A stretch of 64,000 nt of DNA from Sesamum alatum (GCA_034509735.1 JACGWO010000010.1:7391193-7455192), one strand, 5' to 3'; positions 34,301-47,029 are shown, counted from the stretch's first letter. Made by a program: numbers and translations. The notes: generated by a model not told the origin, from the letters alone.

Positions 34301-36766
34301 TTTGGAACGACGTTATAAACGACTTGTTTTGTCGATGCCCGTTCCAAAATTATATATATCATGCTTAGCATTTTCCCTTCCCCCACTTCATCTCACTCTC
34401 TATCAAACCCCCTCCCCCGCCACTACCACTGCGCGCGACCTCCCCCGTCGACTGGAAATTTCCCTCCACCAGCACCACTGTACGCCGCCACCTTGCTCCA
34501 CCACTGTCGTCGTTCTCCAACTGAAGCCCACCACCGACACTAGGTAGGCATGGCTAAACCACTTTCTTTTGATGATGTTCCCTTAATTTTTTTATTTTTT
34601 TTTTGATTTTTCTACATTTTGTGATGTTTAAATTAGTTGATGATGATGATGATGTCTAAAACTTTCGTTGATGAATGCCTAAAATTTTTTTATGTTTAAA
34701 TTCTGTTGAAATTTTTTTATATGGATTTCAAGGCTGATAAATTAGGCATGGCTCTGAATTTTTCTAGATGATGCCTAGATCTTTTTATGTTTAAATTTGT
34801 GTTGAATTTTTTTAAGATGTTGGAAAATTTTTTTTGAAATTTTTTTTCTGCAATTTTCAATGATTTTATGTAATTTTTGTGTAATTTTGATGCAATTTTC
34901 ATTAACCTATATTGTTGAAACTAATTAGGAAATTTATTTGGATTTTGTACACATTTTAGAAAAATTATTTGGATAATATTTTTTGAATTTTTGTATAAAT
35001 ATTGGGTAATTTTCAAAAATTTCCTGAATTTATTGAGATTCTTCTACGTAATTTTTTGAAATCAATTTTTTGGAAAATGTAATTTCTGAAAAATATATTT
35101 TTCTGAAACAAATTTGGTGAAATGATTTTTATGTAAAATATATGTATTTTTCCAAATATTCGTAATTCCTTTAGCATTTTCTATATTTTTCATTTTCTCC
35201 TACAATTAGGACTAACTTTTGGAACTTTTATGTCATTTTAGTATAATTTAGCAAAATAGAAAAAATAGGGTAATTCAAAAAAATTTTAAAAATATTTGGA
35301 TTTAGTATACATTTTAGAAAAAATTAATGGGTTTTAGTCTCATTTTAGGAAAAATTTGTTTGGGATTTAGTGCACATTTTTGGAAAATTATGGAATCTAG
35401 TGCATATTTTAGGAGATTAATGGAATTTAGTACACATTTTAGTAATATACTTTTATAGTTGTTAATATTATTTTATACATAATATTATCAATATAATTTT
35501 ATACATAATATAATACAATTAATAATTTTTAATATTATAATTTTTCAAGTCATAGATCCATGATGATCTGTGGTTCGGTCCCTCCGGGACATAGTCGTGA
35601 CCCGCCATTTCTGCTCCCGCCATTGATGCGGAAGTACTCGCACCACTCCCACCACCAGAGCGTGCATCTGGTCACAGCGGGATCATCGGACGCGGGACTA
35701 GCAGTTCACAGCCCCTCCCCCCACCCCGAAACATGGGATGAACTAACGCCACCATCTTATGCACGTCACTGTATCAACCTCCGCGATACGAGGTGACGGA
35801 ATAATTGTCATTGCATTTTTCCGTTTCCAATATTTGATTTTTTTTTTAGGTCGGATTGAGATTTCCACGCCGCAATCATGCTACTGTGAGCAACCATTAT
35901 CCTCATCCTGGGAATGTATATCGCAGATTTAGCCCCAACTAGTGCAGTACTGGGCGAAACCAGACTTCAAGGCTGTCACGGCCAAGAATAAGGCCAACTG
36001 GCCGGCCAACCCTGCTGCAGTAGCTACCGTCTACCACGGGGGATCGTCCTCCTTTGGCATTCACAAGCGGAAGATGGTAAATGTCTTCTTGTTTTTTTTT
36101 TTCTTTTTTTGGTTTAAATTCTTTTACCATTCATTAATCACTAACATATCTTTTTTGGTTTTTGGACATGAGGTACAACTCAGTCGGCCTGTCAAGGAGA
36201 TGGAGGTGTTCTCGAAATGCTACAAAAGGAAGAAGGACGGGCAATGGAGCAACTCGAGGACAGAGGAGGTCGCGGTAAGTAGTTTTATAGTTATTTTTTT
36301 TATTTAAAATTCAAATTAATTTATTTTTTTCTGCTAATCACCTAATCCGTTTCCCATGGGACATTCTAGAAGATAGTGGAGGAACAACAGATCCAAACAC
36401 CAAATTATAAGCAAGATCCTCCAGCCTCTTCTCAAGGCTCGGTGGCCATGACTGAGCAACAATTGTGGATGTCAGTAGCAGGCAGCTAAAAGAGGGGCCG
36501 TGCATTCGGTCTGGGTTCCGAGGCCCACGACACACTTGTTGAACCATCACAGCCTAGTTGTGCGCATACATCAGCACTGCCCCCTGCCACCACAATCGAG
36601 ATGCCCAAACCTTGATGATTGCATCATGAGGATCGAGGAGCTGTTGGGGCATATGGTCAACGCCTAACTTGTCCCTCCAGCGCCCTAACCGTTCCAGCCT
36701 CCAGCTGATCAACCGGCTCTCGACAATGATGCACAAGACAGTGCGGACGGGGAATCCGATCTAGAT
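34300..36766 (+). pseudogene. CACTA tnpA-like gene remnant (Transposase_24 family)
   Basis: Several exon-like pieces separated by AT-rich introns: a Ser/Pro-rich leader (34302-34550); a Pro-rich piece (35560-35795); the conserved core at 35942-36078 (QYWAKPDFKAVTAKNKANW, then GGSSSFGIHKRKM); VQLSRPVKEMEVFSKCYKRK with DGQW at 36174-36275; and a tail at 36370-36766 (EEQQIQTPN; QGSVAMTEQQLWMSVAG). This order matches the plant Ptta/En-Spm 'Transposase_24' proteins, DNA-binding partners that recognise subterminal repeats. Stops in the tail (near 36487 and 36614) indicate decay. Confidence 0.7.
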
Positions 36767-38659
36767 TAGTTTTTTTTTTTTTTTTTTTTTTTGTTAAAGT
36801 TGTACATATATAAATACGAATTTTAAACTATTTTTTATTTTTTTAATTATATTATTATCATTTACTTGCTAGATAATTTATTTAAAATATTTCACACTTC
36901 AGAAATTCAACAGAATATTTGTAATTAAAAAATTTAAAAGAAAATATTATAATAATTTAAATTGCAGATAAAATATGTAAATAATATATATTAAATTTGT
37001 AACGACTTTCCTAACGATTTTTTAGGTACGCTTTACCAACACACAACCTGGAAACAAATTACAAAAATAACTCCAATCAAATTATAAAGCCGTTTCAAAT
37101 ACTGATACAACAATCATTCCAATTGAGATACAAAATGCTCATACAAAACTGTTGCAACAACCGATCCCAGTACAGGAACAACAAATGCTCCAAAAATCGT
37201 TACAACAACTATTACAAAATGAGGTATATACAATGTACATAAAGGAGTCACAATATCCATTATAATATGTGTTACAACATATGTTACAACATGAGTTGTT
37301 CCAAAGATCATTCAGAAGGTTGTTCCAATAAGATATAACTTAAATCTATTAGCGTAACAATAATCATTTCAAAAATAGGTCCAATTACTTCAACGGATGC
37401 CGTCTCAAAAAGAGTTACGTCAATTTCGACATCCGATCAAAGATTGTAATGGTTTATTTAGTTGGTACAATATCCGGTACAAATTAGTAATGGCTTTTGC
37501 AAAAGCCATTGCAAATGTTTTGTAACGCTTGTCAAAGGAGCGGAAGGATGGTCATTACCGAGGCCGTTACAAATTTACAACTGATCGTTCCAAATGTCAT
37601 TCCAATAAAATATTTTATTTTTGTAGTGAGAGAACTTTTTGTTGCTAAAAAAATGTGTATTATGTTAAGGGTAAAATTGAAATATAGCAAATTAATTAGG
37701 TTATTTTTGTCTTATCAATTATTATTTTTATAGAACTTATAAAATCTTATTAATTTTTTTTAGGAAAGTTAACTTTTTTTTAAAAAATTTATAAGATCTA
37801 AAACATCTTTTGAGATCTTATAAGCTCTTTAAAAAAATATTGCCAAATGGTTTCGAATATTTTAAGAGCTTTCAAATATTTTATAAGATATTTTGAAAAA
37901 GCTTTTTAAGCTTAGTCAAATACACTATAAATATATCTTTAGATGTTATTTTGTTGGTTTGGATGTAGATTATCTAGTAGTATTCTGTAACGCTTAAACA
38001 ATGAACCCCATTTTGTACTAGCTAAGTGAATGCCAATTCCCCCTCCCGTCAGCTAACTATGATAAGTCTATTACAATCTTTACATTATTCTTTAGAGCAA
38101 CACTAATTCTTAGGGAAAATCATTGTGATTGACCTTAAAAAGTATATTCAAAAGTACAATAGTTGTAACTTATAACATTATTATATATTATATTATTATT
38201 AGGATAATTACACTCCCCTCCCCTGGGGCTTGGTGTAATTACACGTAGACTCTCTGTGGTTTGAAAAATTACATTTAACATCCCCTGAGGTTTGCTTCTG
38301 TCTAACAAATAGGTTCATCCGTTAGTAAAAATTTACCAAATTTATTGATATTAGCAAAAAAAAAAATTGAACTCAAGGTGTATTTATCAACGATTGACTT
38401 ATTACTGATCTATTGTAGGTCAAACAACTCTTTTTATGACCAAACTATCCTTACACATTGTCACACGTTAATGCACGAGAGGGTGTATATCTTCACCCTA
38501 ATTTAGTTATAAAAGATTTGTTTGACCTGCGTTAAGTCATTGATAAGTCAATCGAGGGTAAATATTAATTTTCATTCAGTTTTTTTGTTAATATCAATAA
38601 ATTCGGTGAATTTAACTAACGATGAGACCTATTTGTTAGACAGACACTACAAAAAAAAT

Positions 38660-39300
38660 GCGGGAATTGGAACGGATATAGATGCCCGTTCCAACTACCG
38701 TTCCAAATAGGAACGTTAAATGGAACTGTTGTGGAACGGGAAACCGTTGATGACGTCACTGTCGATGTAATTGTAATACAAATTAATAGGAACAGCAGGA
38801 CCGTTCCTATTTGGGTGCCAACATATGAGTGCCAATTTGTACACCTATTACCGTTCCTAAAAAGGACCTGATATATTTTGGACTTCAATTTGGAACACAT
38901 GTGTGAAATTTGGAACGGTTAGTCGATCGGGAACACTTACCGTTCCTATATGGGTTCCTATGGTCGTGTCTATTTGGACCAGTCAACCGACCGTTCCAAT
39001 ATGTAGTGCTAAATAAGACCCTTTTATGCCATGGGAAAAAATATAATGCAATTACCGTTCCAAATTGTGGGTATATAGAAAGTGCAATAGTGTTACAATT
39101 ATTGTTCCCAATTGTGCTCCAATTGGGAACGGTCTGGTTGCGTGTGCCTCATGCCGTTCCTAATATGCCCTAACGGCTATATTACAACGTAATAATACCA
39201 TTCCTATAACCCCACCTGAGGTCGTTCCTAAAGCTGGAACAATGGTTATATTTCAACGGCTAGTTTGTGTTCCAAATAATATTCCAATGCTCGTTCTAAT
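38660..39300. repeat. Left subterminal repeats of CACTA 1
   Basis: More than a dozen copies of the 7-bp core GGAACGG or its complement CCGTTCC, in both orientations. In En/Spm elements, short subterminal repeats are the binding sites of the TnpA protein; that role is inferred here. Confidence 0.8.
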
Positions 39301-39563
39301 ATTTTATATATATATACCCTTTCTTTCTCATTGTTCTTATAATTACTCTCCAACTCATTTTGTTGTAAACTTTCCCCCTTGATTCTTTATACGGAAAATC
39401 AAACATATCAATTACTTGCGTGAATTTTGCATTGATATTGCTAGGTGTTTTGCTCAGGTAAGTATGCAAAATTTATGTAATTGTTAGTTATATATATATA
39501 TATATATATATAATATTCTCATCATTTAATACGTACTGTTGTGAATTATACGTAGGACCAATC

Positions 39564-41980
39564 ATGTTAAGACAGTTGAGGAAATGGATGTATGATCGAG
39601 ACGTCCTGGGTGTGACGCTGGAGTTTGAGGATGGTGTTACAATATTTTTAAAATGGGCCCAGTCTCAGCGTGTATATATGGACGAGGACAAAATTAAGTG
39701 TCCCTGCCGAAAGTGCACAAATGAACGGTTCAAAACACCAGAAGAAGTAAATTTTGATTTGTGTATGAAAGGGTTTATGCCAGAGTATTATAATTGGACT
39801 TCACATGGTGAGGACAGGATGCAGGAATACTTTGAAGCATTGACAGCGCCCCTATGCAGCAGCAGCAAACGCCACCCATTCAGGAAGACGGTAGTTCGCA
39901 TTGGGTGCGGCGGCTTAGATGGATTGGGCGCAGAGGATGGTATTCGATGCCGCCGGGCCGTCTTTCTGGTCTTCGTACAACCAGGAGGGACCAACTAATG
40001 ATGGTACTCGGTATTGTCCATCTGATGTGGGTCCTAGTTCATATTACGATTCGGGGCCCTATGATTATGTGTCTGGTTTGTCAGACCGTTTTTTTTATGT
40101 AGTTCATGTTGCGGACCAACCGTTGTGGAACGACTGCACCACCTCTCAGTTGGCGTCAATTGGCTCTTTGGTGAATATCAAGACCGAAGGGGATTTTTTC
40201 GAGCATACATATGATCGGTTATGCCAGTAGGCTGATACTGTAATGCCCAGCGATCACACTTTCCCTACCGATTATTATAATATGAAGAAATTGATAAGAG
40301 AATTGGGTTTATCAGTTCAGAAGATTGATGCTTGCAAAAACGGTTGCATGTTGTACTATAAGGATGATATTGATTTGAAATATTGCAACTTCTGTGGAGA
40401 CGCTAGGTACAAGCCCACCAGGGAAAGGAATCCTAAACGCAAGAAGACCACGTATGCCATTTTTAGGTATCTACCGCTTACCCCTCGGCTGCAGAGGTTT
40501 TATGCGTCGGAGGCCACAACAGAGCATAGGACTTGGCATACAAGCCATCAGACGGAGGAAGGATCCATGTGTCATTCGTCCGATGCAGAGGCTTAGAAGC
40601 ATTTTGACCGGCGTATCCTGATTTTGCAGCTGAGCCTCGTAATGTTAGACTTGGGTTGTGTGCGGATGGGTTTGCACTGCATGACCAGTATGGTAAAACT
40701 TACTCATGTTGGCCCGTGATACTTACACCGTACAATCTCCCACCGGGAATGTGCATGAAGTTTGAATATATGTTCCTAACAATGGTGATCCCTGGCCCAT
40801 CGAATTCGAAACGTCTTATCGATATCTACTTGGAGCCGTTGATCGAGGAGTTGCAGAATTTATGGCATGTGGGTGTACGTACGCACGATACTGTGACAAA
40901 CTAGACATTCATGATGCATTCCGCATTGATGTGGACAGTGAACAACTTTCCTGCTTATGGGACGGTGTCTGGATGGAGTACTGCCGGTGTTATGGGGTGT
41001 CCAATTTGTATGGAGGACACACGGGCATTCTATTCACAGCACGATCGGAAGGCATGCTATTTTGACTGCCACAGGCAGTTCCTACCACTGGATCATCCTT
41101 ATCGCAGGAACAAGAAAGCCTTCACTAAAAATCGAATGGAGAGGAAGGTTGCACGTCCGAGGCTGACTGGAGAACAGATTCGAACCCGTGTCGATGCATT
41201 TAGTGTGGCAGTCGAACAACCGTTGAGTGAACCGAAAGGCTACGGTGTTGACCATAAGTGGACAAATAAAAGCATCTTCTGGGAGCTTGAATACTGGGGG
41301 GCGCATTTGATACGACACAATCTTAATGTCATGCATATTGAGGATCTCAAGATCATATGTAATCGGCCGGAGCTTGAGGTGGACGAAAGGAGATCGAACG
41401 TGATGCCCAAGGCGGTATATACACTGACGAAGGAGGAAAAGAATAAGATATATGAGTGGATTCGTTGTCTTAGGTTTCCTGATGGGTATGCCTCTAACTT
41501 GGCCCATTGCGTCGACATTAAGGAGTTAAGGATGCACCAAATGAAGAGCCATGATTGGCATGTATTCATACAAAAAATTGATTCCGGTTGCCTTTCGTGA
41601 AATGCTTCCAGAGCACGTGTGGGGGGCCTTGACTGAAGTGAGCCTTCTATTCCAGATCCTATGCTCAACAACACTAGATGTGGCCAAGGTAAAAGAATTG
41701 GAAAATAGTGTAGCCGTCATCCTGTGCAACCTCGAGAAAATATTTCCTTCTTCTTTTTTTGACTCAATGGAGCATCTAATTATTCACCTTCCATATGAGG
41801 CGCGCGTTGGGCGGGCCGTGCAATACAAGTGGATGTACCCATTTAAGAGGTAATTAATTAACTACTGTTAAATATATTATTTTTAATTAGCAATTTGAGA
41901 CATCACGCTCGCCAGACAGTGAATCCGAAGATGAAGATAGCTTTGACGAGGCTAAGTCCGATGAAGAGACCTATTGAATT
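39564..41980 (+). pseudogene. tnpD: CACTA transposase tnpD-like gene with several breaks
   Basis: Begins MLRQLRKWMYDRDVLGVT (Transpos_assoc, about residues 1-90, with CRKC and HGED blocks). A middle part has DQPLWNDCTTSQLASIGSL and CNFCGDARY; then Transposase_21 at 40650-41580 (YSCWPVILTPYNLPPGMCMK; MWTVNNFPAYGTVSGWSTAG; CPICMEDTRAFY), then the start of DUF4218 at 41570-41850 (IPVAFREMLPEHVWGALTE; FDSMEHLIIHLPYEA). The rest of DUF4218 and DUF4216 are missing, replaced by an acidic tail (DSESEDEDSFDEAKSDEE) ending near 41977. Stops: TAG for Trp at 40228 and 40594, TAG for Gln at 40902. Frameshifts lie near 40612 (1-bp deletion) and 41575 (A-run). In intact elements this protein catalyses excision and insertion. 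Confidence 0.85.
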
Positions 41981-43509
41981 TTCTGAAATTTTTCTGTAAT
42001 TTTTTTATTAACCTTATTGTAAAAATTGTATTAGATATATGTATTTTTATTATTTTAAGAAATAATAATAAATTTTAAAAATTGGAACGGATAATATATA
42101 CTACGACCGTTCCTATTTCAGGTACAACTTTTTGAATAGGCGCCAAACAAAAAAAAGAATTGGGAAAAATTTGAATTCGGAATGGTCCGAATTTCTTTTG
42201 GCCGTTCCTATGACATGTACAATTTTTCAAATATGGTGGTTACAAAAAAAATTGAGGGAAATTTGAATTAGGAACGGTCAGTGAAAACCTGCGACCGTTC
42301 CTAATTCTGGTACAATTTTTCAAATGGCGTCTACTGAAGAAATGGCTCCAAATTCGAACTAGGAACGGTCATACCAATTGAGAAACCGTTCCTATTAGAG
42401 GTCCAATATTTTGTTTTGGCGATCAATGAAAAATTGGTGGAAAAAATTAACTTTTGGAGCGGTCAATGTATAGAAGACCATTCCTAGAGAAAATAGGAAT
42501 GGTCGCCTATGGACATGTCTGAAAACGACATTGTTTTTTTTCTGTAGGAATGGTAGTTGGAACACTGGTTCTATTAGCTGATTGTTCCTATTTATACAAT
42601 GTCAAACAATCATGTTGATATCTCAACATCCGTGAGCCGGATCGACACCATTTTTAAATACATACAAGATGATGAATATGAATTGATATCCAACGGTCTG
42701 ATTTTCAATCAGCAACCCGGATTTAAGGATGCATCTGTTTTATTATGTTGAATACTGACCGGATACGATATCTCGAGAACCACACACCGAAATTTCTCAA
42801 AACTACATATAATGTATTATTTTGTGTGGTACATCATATCTAACGGTCTGATTAGAATTTTGACGGTCTGGTTATGCCGTGCAGTACAACAATATAGGAT
42901 GCTAGTTACATCTGTGAAATACTAACAAAAATAAATATACAAATATACTTCATATTGTGAACGCGTGTCTAATTTCTGAAAATTAATATATATAGTCAAA
43001 TTCATTAAAATATCCAATTGTATACCATTATTCAGTCAGATGAGTGTTCAAAACGTGTTTTTCTTAATTTATAGTTATTATTTGAGAAGATAAAAAAAAA
43101 TATTGGAATACATATAGGAACGGTTCCACATGAAAGTAGGAACGGTTACTATATGGGTGTTAGGAAACGACACCGTTTATTTCGTTAGGAACGGTATTGG
43201 GAACAACTTTCGTATTAAGTAATAGTTCCTATTAGTGCAATTGCTAAAACTAAGTATATGGAATTGATATAGGACAACCTGTAATTCAGGAACGGCCTTA
43301 AGTGGGAACGGTAATATAATTAATTGACCGTTCCTATTTAGGTCAACATGAGTACACGTTATTAAAACGACATCATATTAAAGCAAAAACGACATCGTAT
43401 TATTTATTTGGACTGGTTATAGGAACGGTCGTGTAAAATGATGACCGTTCCAATCAATTTATATAAATTGGCCCCTTGACTGATTTTTTCTCACTTTTTG
43501 CCCAAACAG

Positions 43510-43511
<2 letters not shown>
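41981..43511. other. Inter-gene region of CACTA 1 with internal GGAACGG repeats
   Basis: Non-coding, with about a dozen GGAACGG/CCGTTCC motifs in both directions. It is nearly as dense as the subterminal zones, which is unusual for the inside of an element. It leads into a TATA-like atttatataaatt at 43457 and the CT-rich leader of gene 2. Confidence 0.7.

Positions 43512-43562
<51 letters not shown>
43512..43562. repeat. CT microsatellite in the leader of CACTA 1 gene 2
   Basis: Uninterrupted (CT)n of about 25 units. The corresponding place in CACTA 2 (34380-34410) is only pyrimidine-rich. Confidence 0.9.
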
Positions 43563-43563
<1 letters not shown>

Positions 43564-44423
43564 TCACCTTGGCCCGCCGCATCCACCCCTCAGCCCGTAC
43601 GTGGAGATCCCCTGCCCCCACCCACCGCCAATTGCTCCTTTGACCGCCCTTCCACTGCCGCCTGTTCGATTGACCGCACTCAGCCACCGCCGCTGTTTCA
43701 GACGCCACCCTCAGCCGCCACCGCCGCCTGTTTCAGACAACCGCCCTCAGCCACCACCGCTAGCACCACTACCAAGTACGGTTGTTATAAACCCTACTTT
43801 TTTTTATGTTTTGCATTTTTCTGAAAATGCATAATCTGAATGTGTAAATTTTTTGTGTAAATTGTTTCGTTTCTGTATTTTGTATTTATTTTCTGTAAAT
43901 TTCTGTAATAGCATGTAATTTTCGATGGTATGTAATTTCTGTAAATATTTTTTCTAATTTCTGTATGCAATTAGTGAATTTTCTGTAATTAGTGAGAATT
44001 TTCTGTTATTTTTGGTGATTTTCTGAAAATATTTCTGTAAATATTTTTGTAAATATTATGCTGTAATTCTCTGTAAAATTTTCTGTAAATTCTGGAATAT
44101 ATGATATTATTTTTTGAATTTTAATCAAATTTCTATAAATTTGATGGAATATAGGATATTATTTTCTAATATTATTAAAAAATTCAAAAAAAATTCTGTT
44201 TTAAAAAACTGGAAATTTGTAAATCTAAATAAATTCCATAATTTTAATGTAAATTTTTGAAATTATGAAAATTCACAAATTTTCAGAAAATGTTCACTAA
44301 ATTTTAAATTTTTGGTGATTTTTCTGATAATTTTTTGAATTTTTTAAAATTTTTTATGTCGTTTTCTATAAATTTAAAAATATTTTCAGAATTTTATGTA
44401 ATTTTAAAAAATTATGTATTTTT

Positions 44424-44785
44424 AACAAAAATTTAAATCAAATTTTACTAATAATATATGAAATTTGTTAATTTTCTGAAATTTTAAAAATTTGGGTCAT
44501 TTTCTATAATATTCTGTAAGGATATAGGCAAATATTAGTATTTAGTATAAATATATAGGAAGATACAAAGATTTAGAGCAATTTTAGGGTCAAATTAGTG
44601 AATTTAACAAAATTTAAATTAAATTTTACTCATAATATATGAAATTTGTTAATTTTCTGAAATTTTAGAAAATTTGGGTAATTTTCTATAATATTCTGTA
44701 AGGATATAGGCAAATATTAGTATTTAGTATAAATATATAGGAAAATACAATGATTTAGTGCAATTTTAGGGTCAAAATTTAAAAT
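44424..44785. repeat. ~181-bp tandem duplication in the CACTA 1 intron
   Basis: Two adjacent near-identical units: gaaatttgttaattttctg recurs with a period of 181 bp (44460 and 44641), as does ggatataggcaaatattag. Weaker partial copies continue to about 44880. Confidence 0.75.
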
Positions 44786-45654
44786 TTAATATAAATATAC
44801 AGAGAAATAGAAGGATTTAGTGCAATTTTAGGGTCAAATATTGGGATTTAGTATGGATATATAGGAAAAATAGAAGAATTTAGTGTAATTAAGCGTCAAT
44901 TTTGTGTGTTAGGAATAATTTTAGGATTTACTCAATATTGTAGGAAAATTTTTAGTATTAATTTTGGGACTTTAGTATACAATTTTAGGATTCAGTTTTG
45001 CATAATTATTTTTAACTTCATACCACTAATATTTTTTTTTTTAAAAAATTTTGATCATGACTGGTTGGGATTTTCCACCTCGATGAGGTGGACGTGGCTG
45101 CAGTCGCGGCTCACTGGCCATACCGTCGGCCGGTGTTGCTTCCCAGGATGGGGAAGCAGTGTTCCGACCACCACCACCACCATCACAGGCAGAGCAGGCA
45201 CCTGCGCCGGATTAGCCCGGTCCGTCTATCACTGCACCCGTCGAGGAGGGTGTCGGACCGGTGGTCGATCCGGCCCATCCATGGGCTGCCCCAACACCAC
45301 CACCCCCACCGCCCCCACCACTCCCGCTACCATCCGCGCGCCAGGACATCACACTCACCGACGCGAGGTATATTTATATTTTTTAATTTTTTTTTTGTAA
45401 TTTTAATTATTATTTTATGTCATAATAATTATTATATAATTTTCAGGGGATCGGAAAGATACACGAGCGCATGTACGCGGTCGTGCGAGGACACTATCCC
45501 CATTCTTGGGCAGTTTGCGCAAGGTGCCACCAGAGCACCAGCATTTCTGGTTTGAGAGTTTGAAGGTAACGTCAATTAAATATTTATTTTAAATATTTTA
45601 ACAATCTAAGTTCTGATATACATATATATATATATATATTTATTTTAATATATA

Positions 45655-45911
45655 CTAGGCACACAGCACACTCAATGCGTGTGCAAAATTTTAAAAGACT
45701 TATAAATTATTAATAGTTTTATTTGTTAGTTAGTTAGCGATCATGAGATAGTGGGCTAAGGAAGTTTAAAAAGGTATTTTAGTAAATTTATTAAAAAATG
45801 TTAAAATTACTATTATGGGCAATTTTTTTAAAGAAATAAAATAAATGGAAGGTAAAATGGGGCATTCTAAAGTTGGTACGTCAAATGGGTTTTCTTTTAT
45901 AATAGTATAGA
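45655..45911 (-). mobile_element. Helitron inside CACTA 1 gene 2
   Basis: 257 bp. The minus strand begins TCTATACTATTATAAAAG (at 45911) and ends with a hairpin-rich tgcacacgcattgagtgtgc region and CTAG (45655-45658). It is bounded by A (45654) and T (45912). It matches the other Helitrons at both ends but has a different interior. Confidence 0.8.
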
Positions 45912-47029
45912 TGACGTACTGGTGGGACTGCGACGACGAGATCATGTTCAAGATCTTCCACGTTTGGGTGGGAAGTTTTGTCAAGAAGAAGTTCATCCTC
46001 GCCAGACAGTCCCTGCAGAAGCCTCTATGGCTGGCGACCGAGGTATGGCGACAGCTCCTCTTGTACTGGGAGTCCCCGGAGTTCAAGGAGGAATGTGCTA
46101 AGAACAAGGCGAACCGGAGCGCCAACCAGCCGCATCCGCTACTGTGTACTGCGGGGGATCTGTCTCCATCGGTATGCACAAGCGGAAATTGGTAGGATAT
46201 TTAATGTTATTTCAAGTATTTATTATTATTAAATTAAAATGGTAATAAATGTTTCTCATTTCTTTTTACAGGTGGAGCAGCTCGGTCGGCCAGTGAATCA
46301 GTTGGAGTTATTCTCTAGATGCTACAAGAAGAAGGCCGACGGCGACTGGAGCGGGCCGAGGACAGTGGAGGTGGCGGTAAGTTGTTGATTGAAAAAATTC
46401 TAATTTATGTTTTTTAATGTTTGAAAATATGCTATTCTTTTTAACTATTTTTGCAAGAGACGTTCCAGAAGTTGATGGAGGATCACCAGTCTCAGGCCAC
46501 GACCAATCCTAGGGATCCTCCGGCCGAATCAGAGGGCTCGGTGGCGCAGACCGAGCAGGAGATGTGGCTGGCTGCGGTCAGGGCAAGAACAAAGGCCGAG
46601 TATTCGGTCTTGGGTTCTGAGGCCCACGATCTCACCCAGACCGTTACCTCGCCATCAGCACCGCCACCACCACCGCCAGAGACAACGCCTTTGTCAAACC
46701 TGGGAAGGTCGGATGGTCCGCCTCGAGGAGATGATGATGGACCTGATGGGCATGAGCTGGCCCCGTCACGGCCTCGTAGAGACCGCCCCCTTTCAGATGT
46801 TGACGAGATGGACGAGGGCGAGGAGTAGATTTAGTACTTTTTTTTTTGTAATTAAAATTGGGATAATATTCGTATTTAAATATAATTTTTATTTCTAAAT
46901 TATGCATTATTCCATATTTTAAAATATTAATTATAAAATCAAAAATCAAAAAATATTATTAATAATTTAAATTCATATTTTAATGATAATAATTATTATT
47001 TATAAAAAAATTAATAATTCATTAGTTAG

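Larger units (their letters stand above)
30143..37628 (+). mobile_element. CACTA (En/Spm) transposon 2, 7.5 kb, internally deleted
   Basis: Termini are CACTATAAAAAG on the left and the inverse TTTTTGTAGTG on the right, flanked by AGA (30140-30142 and 37629-37631); the left flank is a GA repeat, so the duplication is weaker proof here. Terminal regions hold many GGAACGG/CCGTTCC-type motifs. Inside are a tnpD-type gene (31217-33052) and a tnpA-like gene (about 34300-36766). The tnpD gene has lost Transposase_21 and the first part of DUF4218. A second terminus-like CACTATAAAAAAGAGCG lies at 30279. Confidence 0.85.
29411..37927. mobile_element. Inverted-repeat element split by a CACTA transposon
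   Basis: The left end gtgtttgattaagttttttaaa with following cttataagatgt repeats is mirrored at 37760-37927 (ttttgaaaaagctttttaag, cttagtcaaatacac). The two arms belong together because the 7.5 kb CACTA element at 30143-37628 lies between them with a 3-bp duplication. The class is uncertain, hAT- or Mutator-like. Without the insertion it is about 1 kb, AT-rich and non-coding. Confidence 0.6.
43563..46828 (+). pseudogene. CACTA tnpA-like gene (Transposase_24 family)
   Basis: A Pro/Ala-rich leader (43563-43780) is followed by a long AT-rich intron with ttttctgtaa repeats. Exon pieces: a His/Pro-rich segment (45056-45368); IHERMYAVVRGHYPHSW (45450-45575); the core at 45912-46195 (WDCDDEIMFKIFHVW; LWLATEVWRQLLLYWESPEF; KNKANRSAN); EQLGRPVNQLELFSRCYKKK with DGDW (46275-46380); and a tail (ETFQKLMEDHQSQAT; EGSVAQTEQEMWLAAVRAR) ending EMDEGEE at 46828. 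The order matches Transposase_24/Ptta proteins. A frame break near 46130 separates KNKANRSAN from the expected glycine-rich block. A Helitron occupies the intron-exon border at 45655-45911. Confidence 0.75.
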
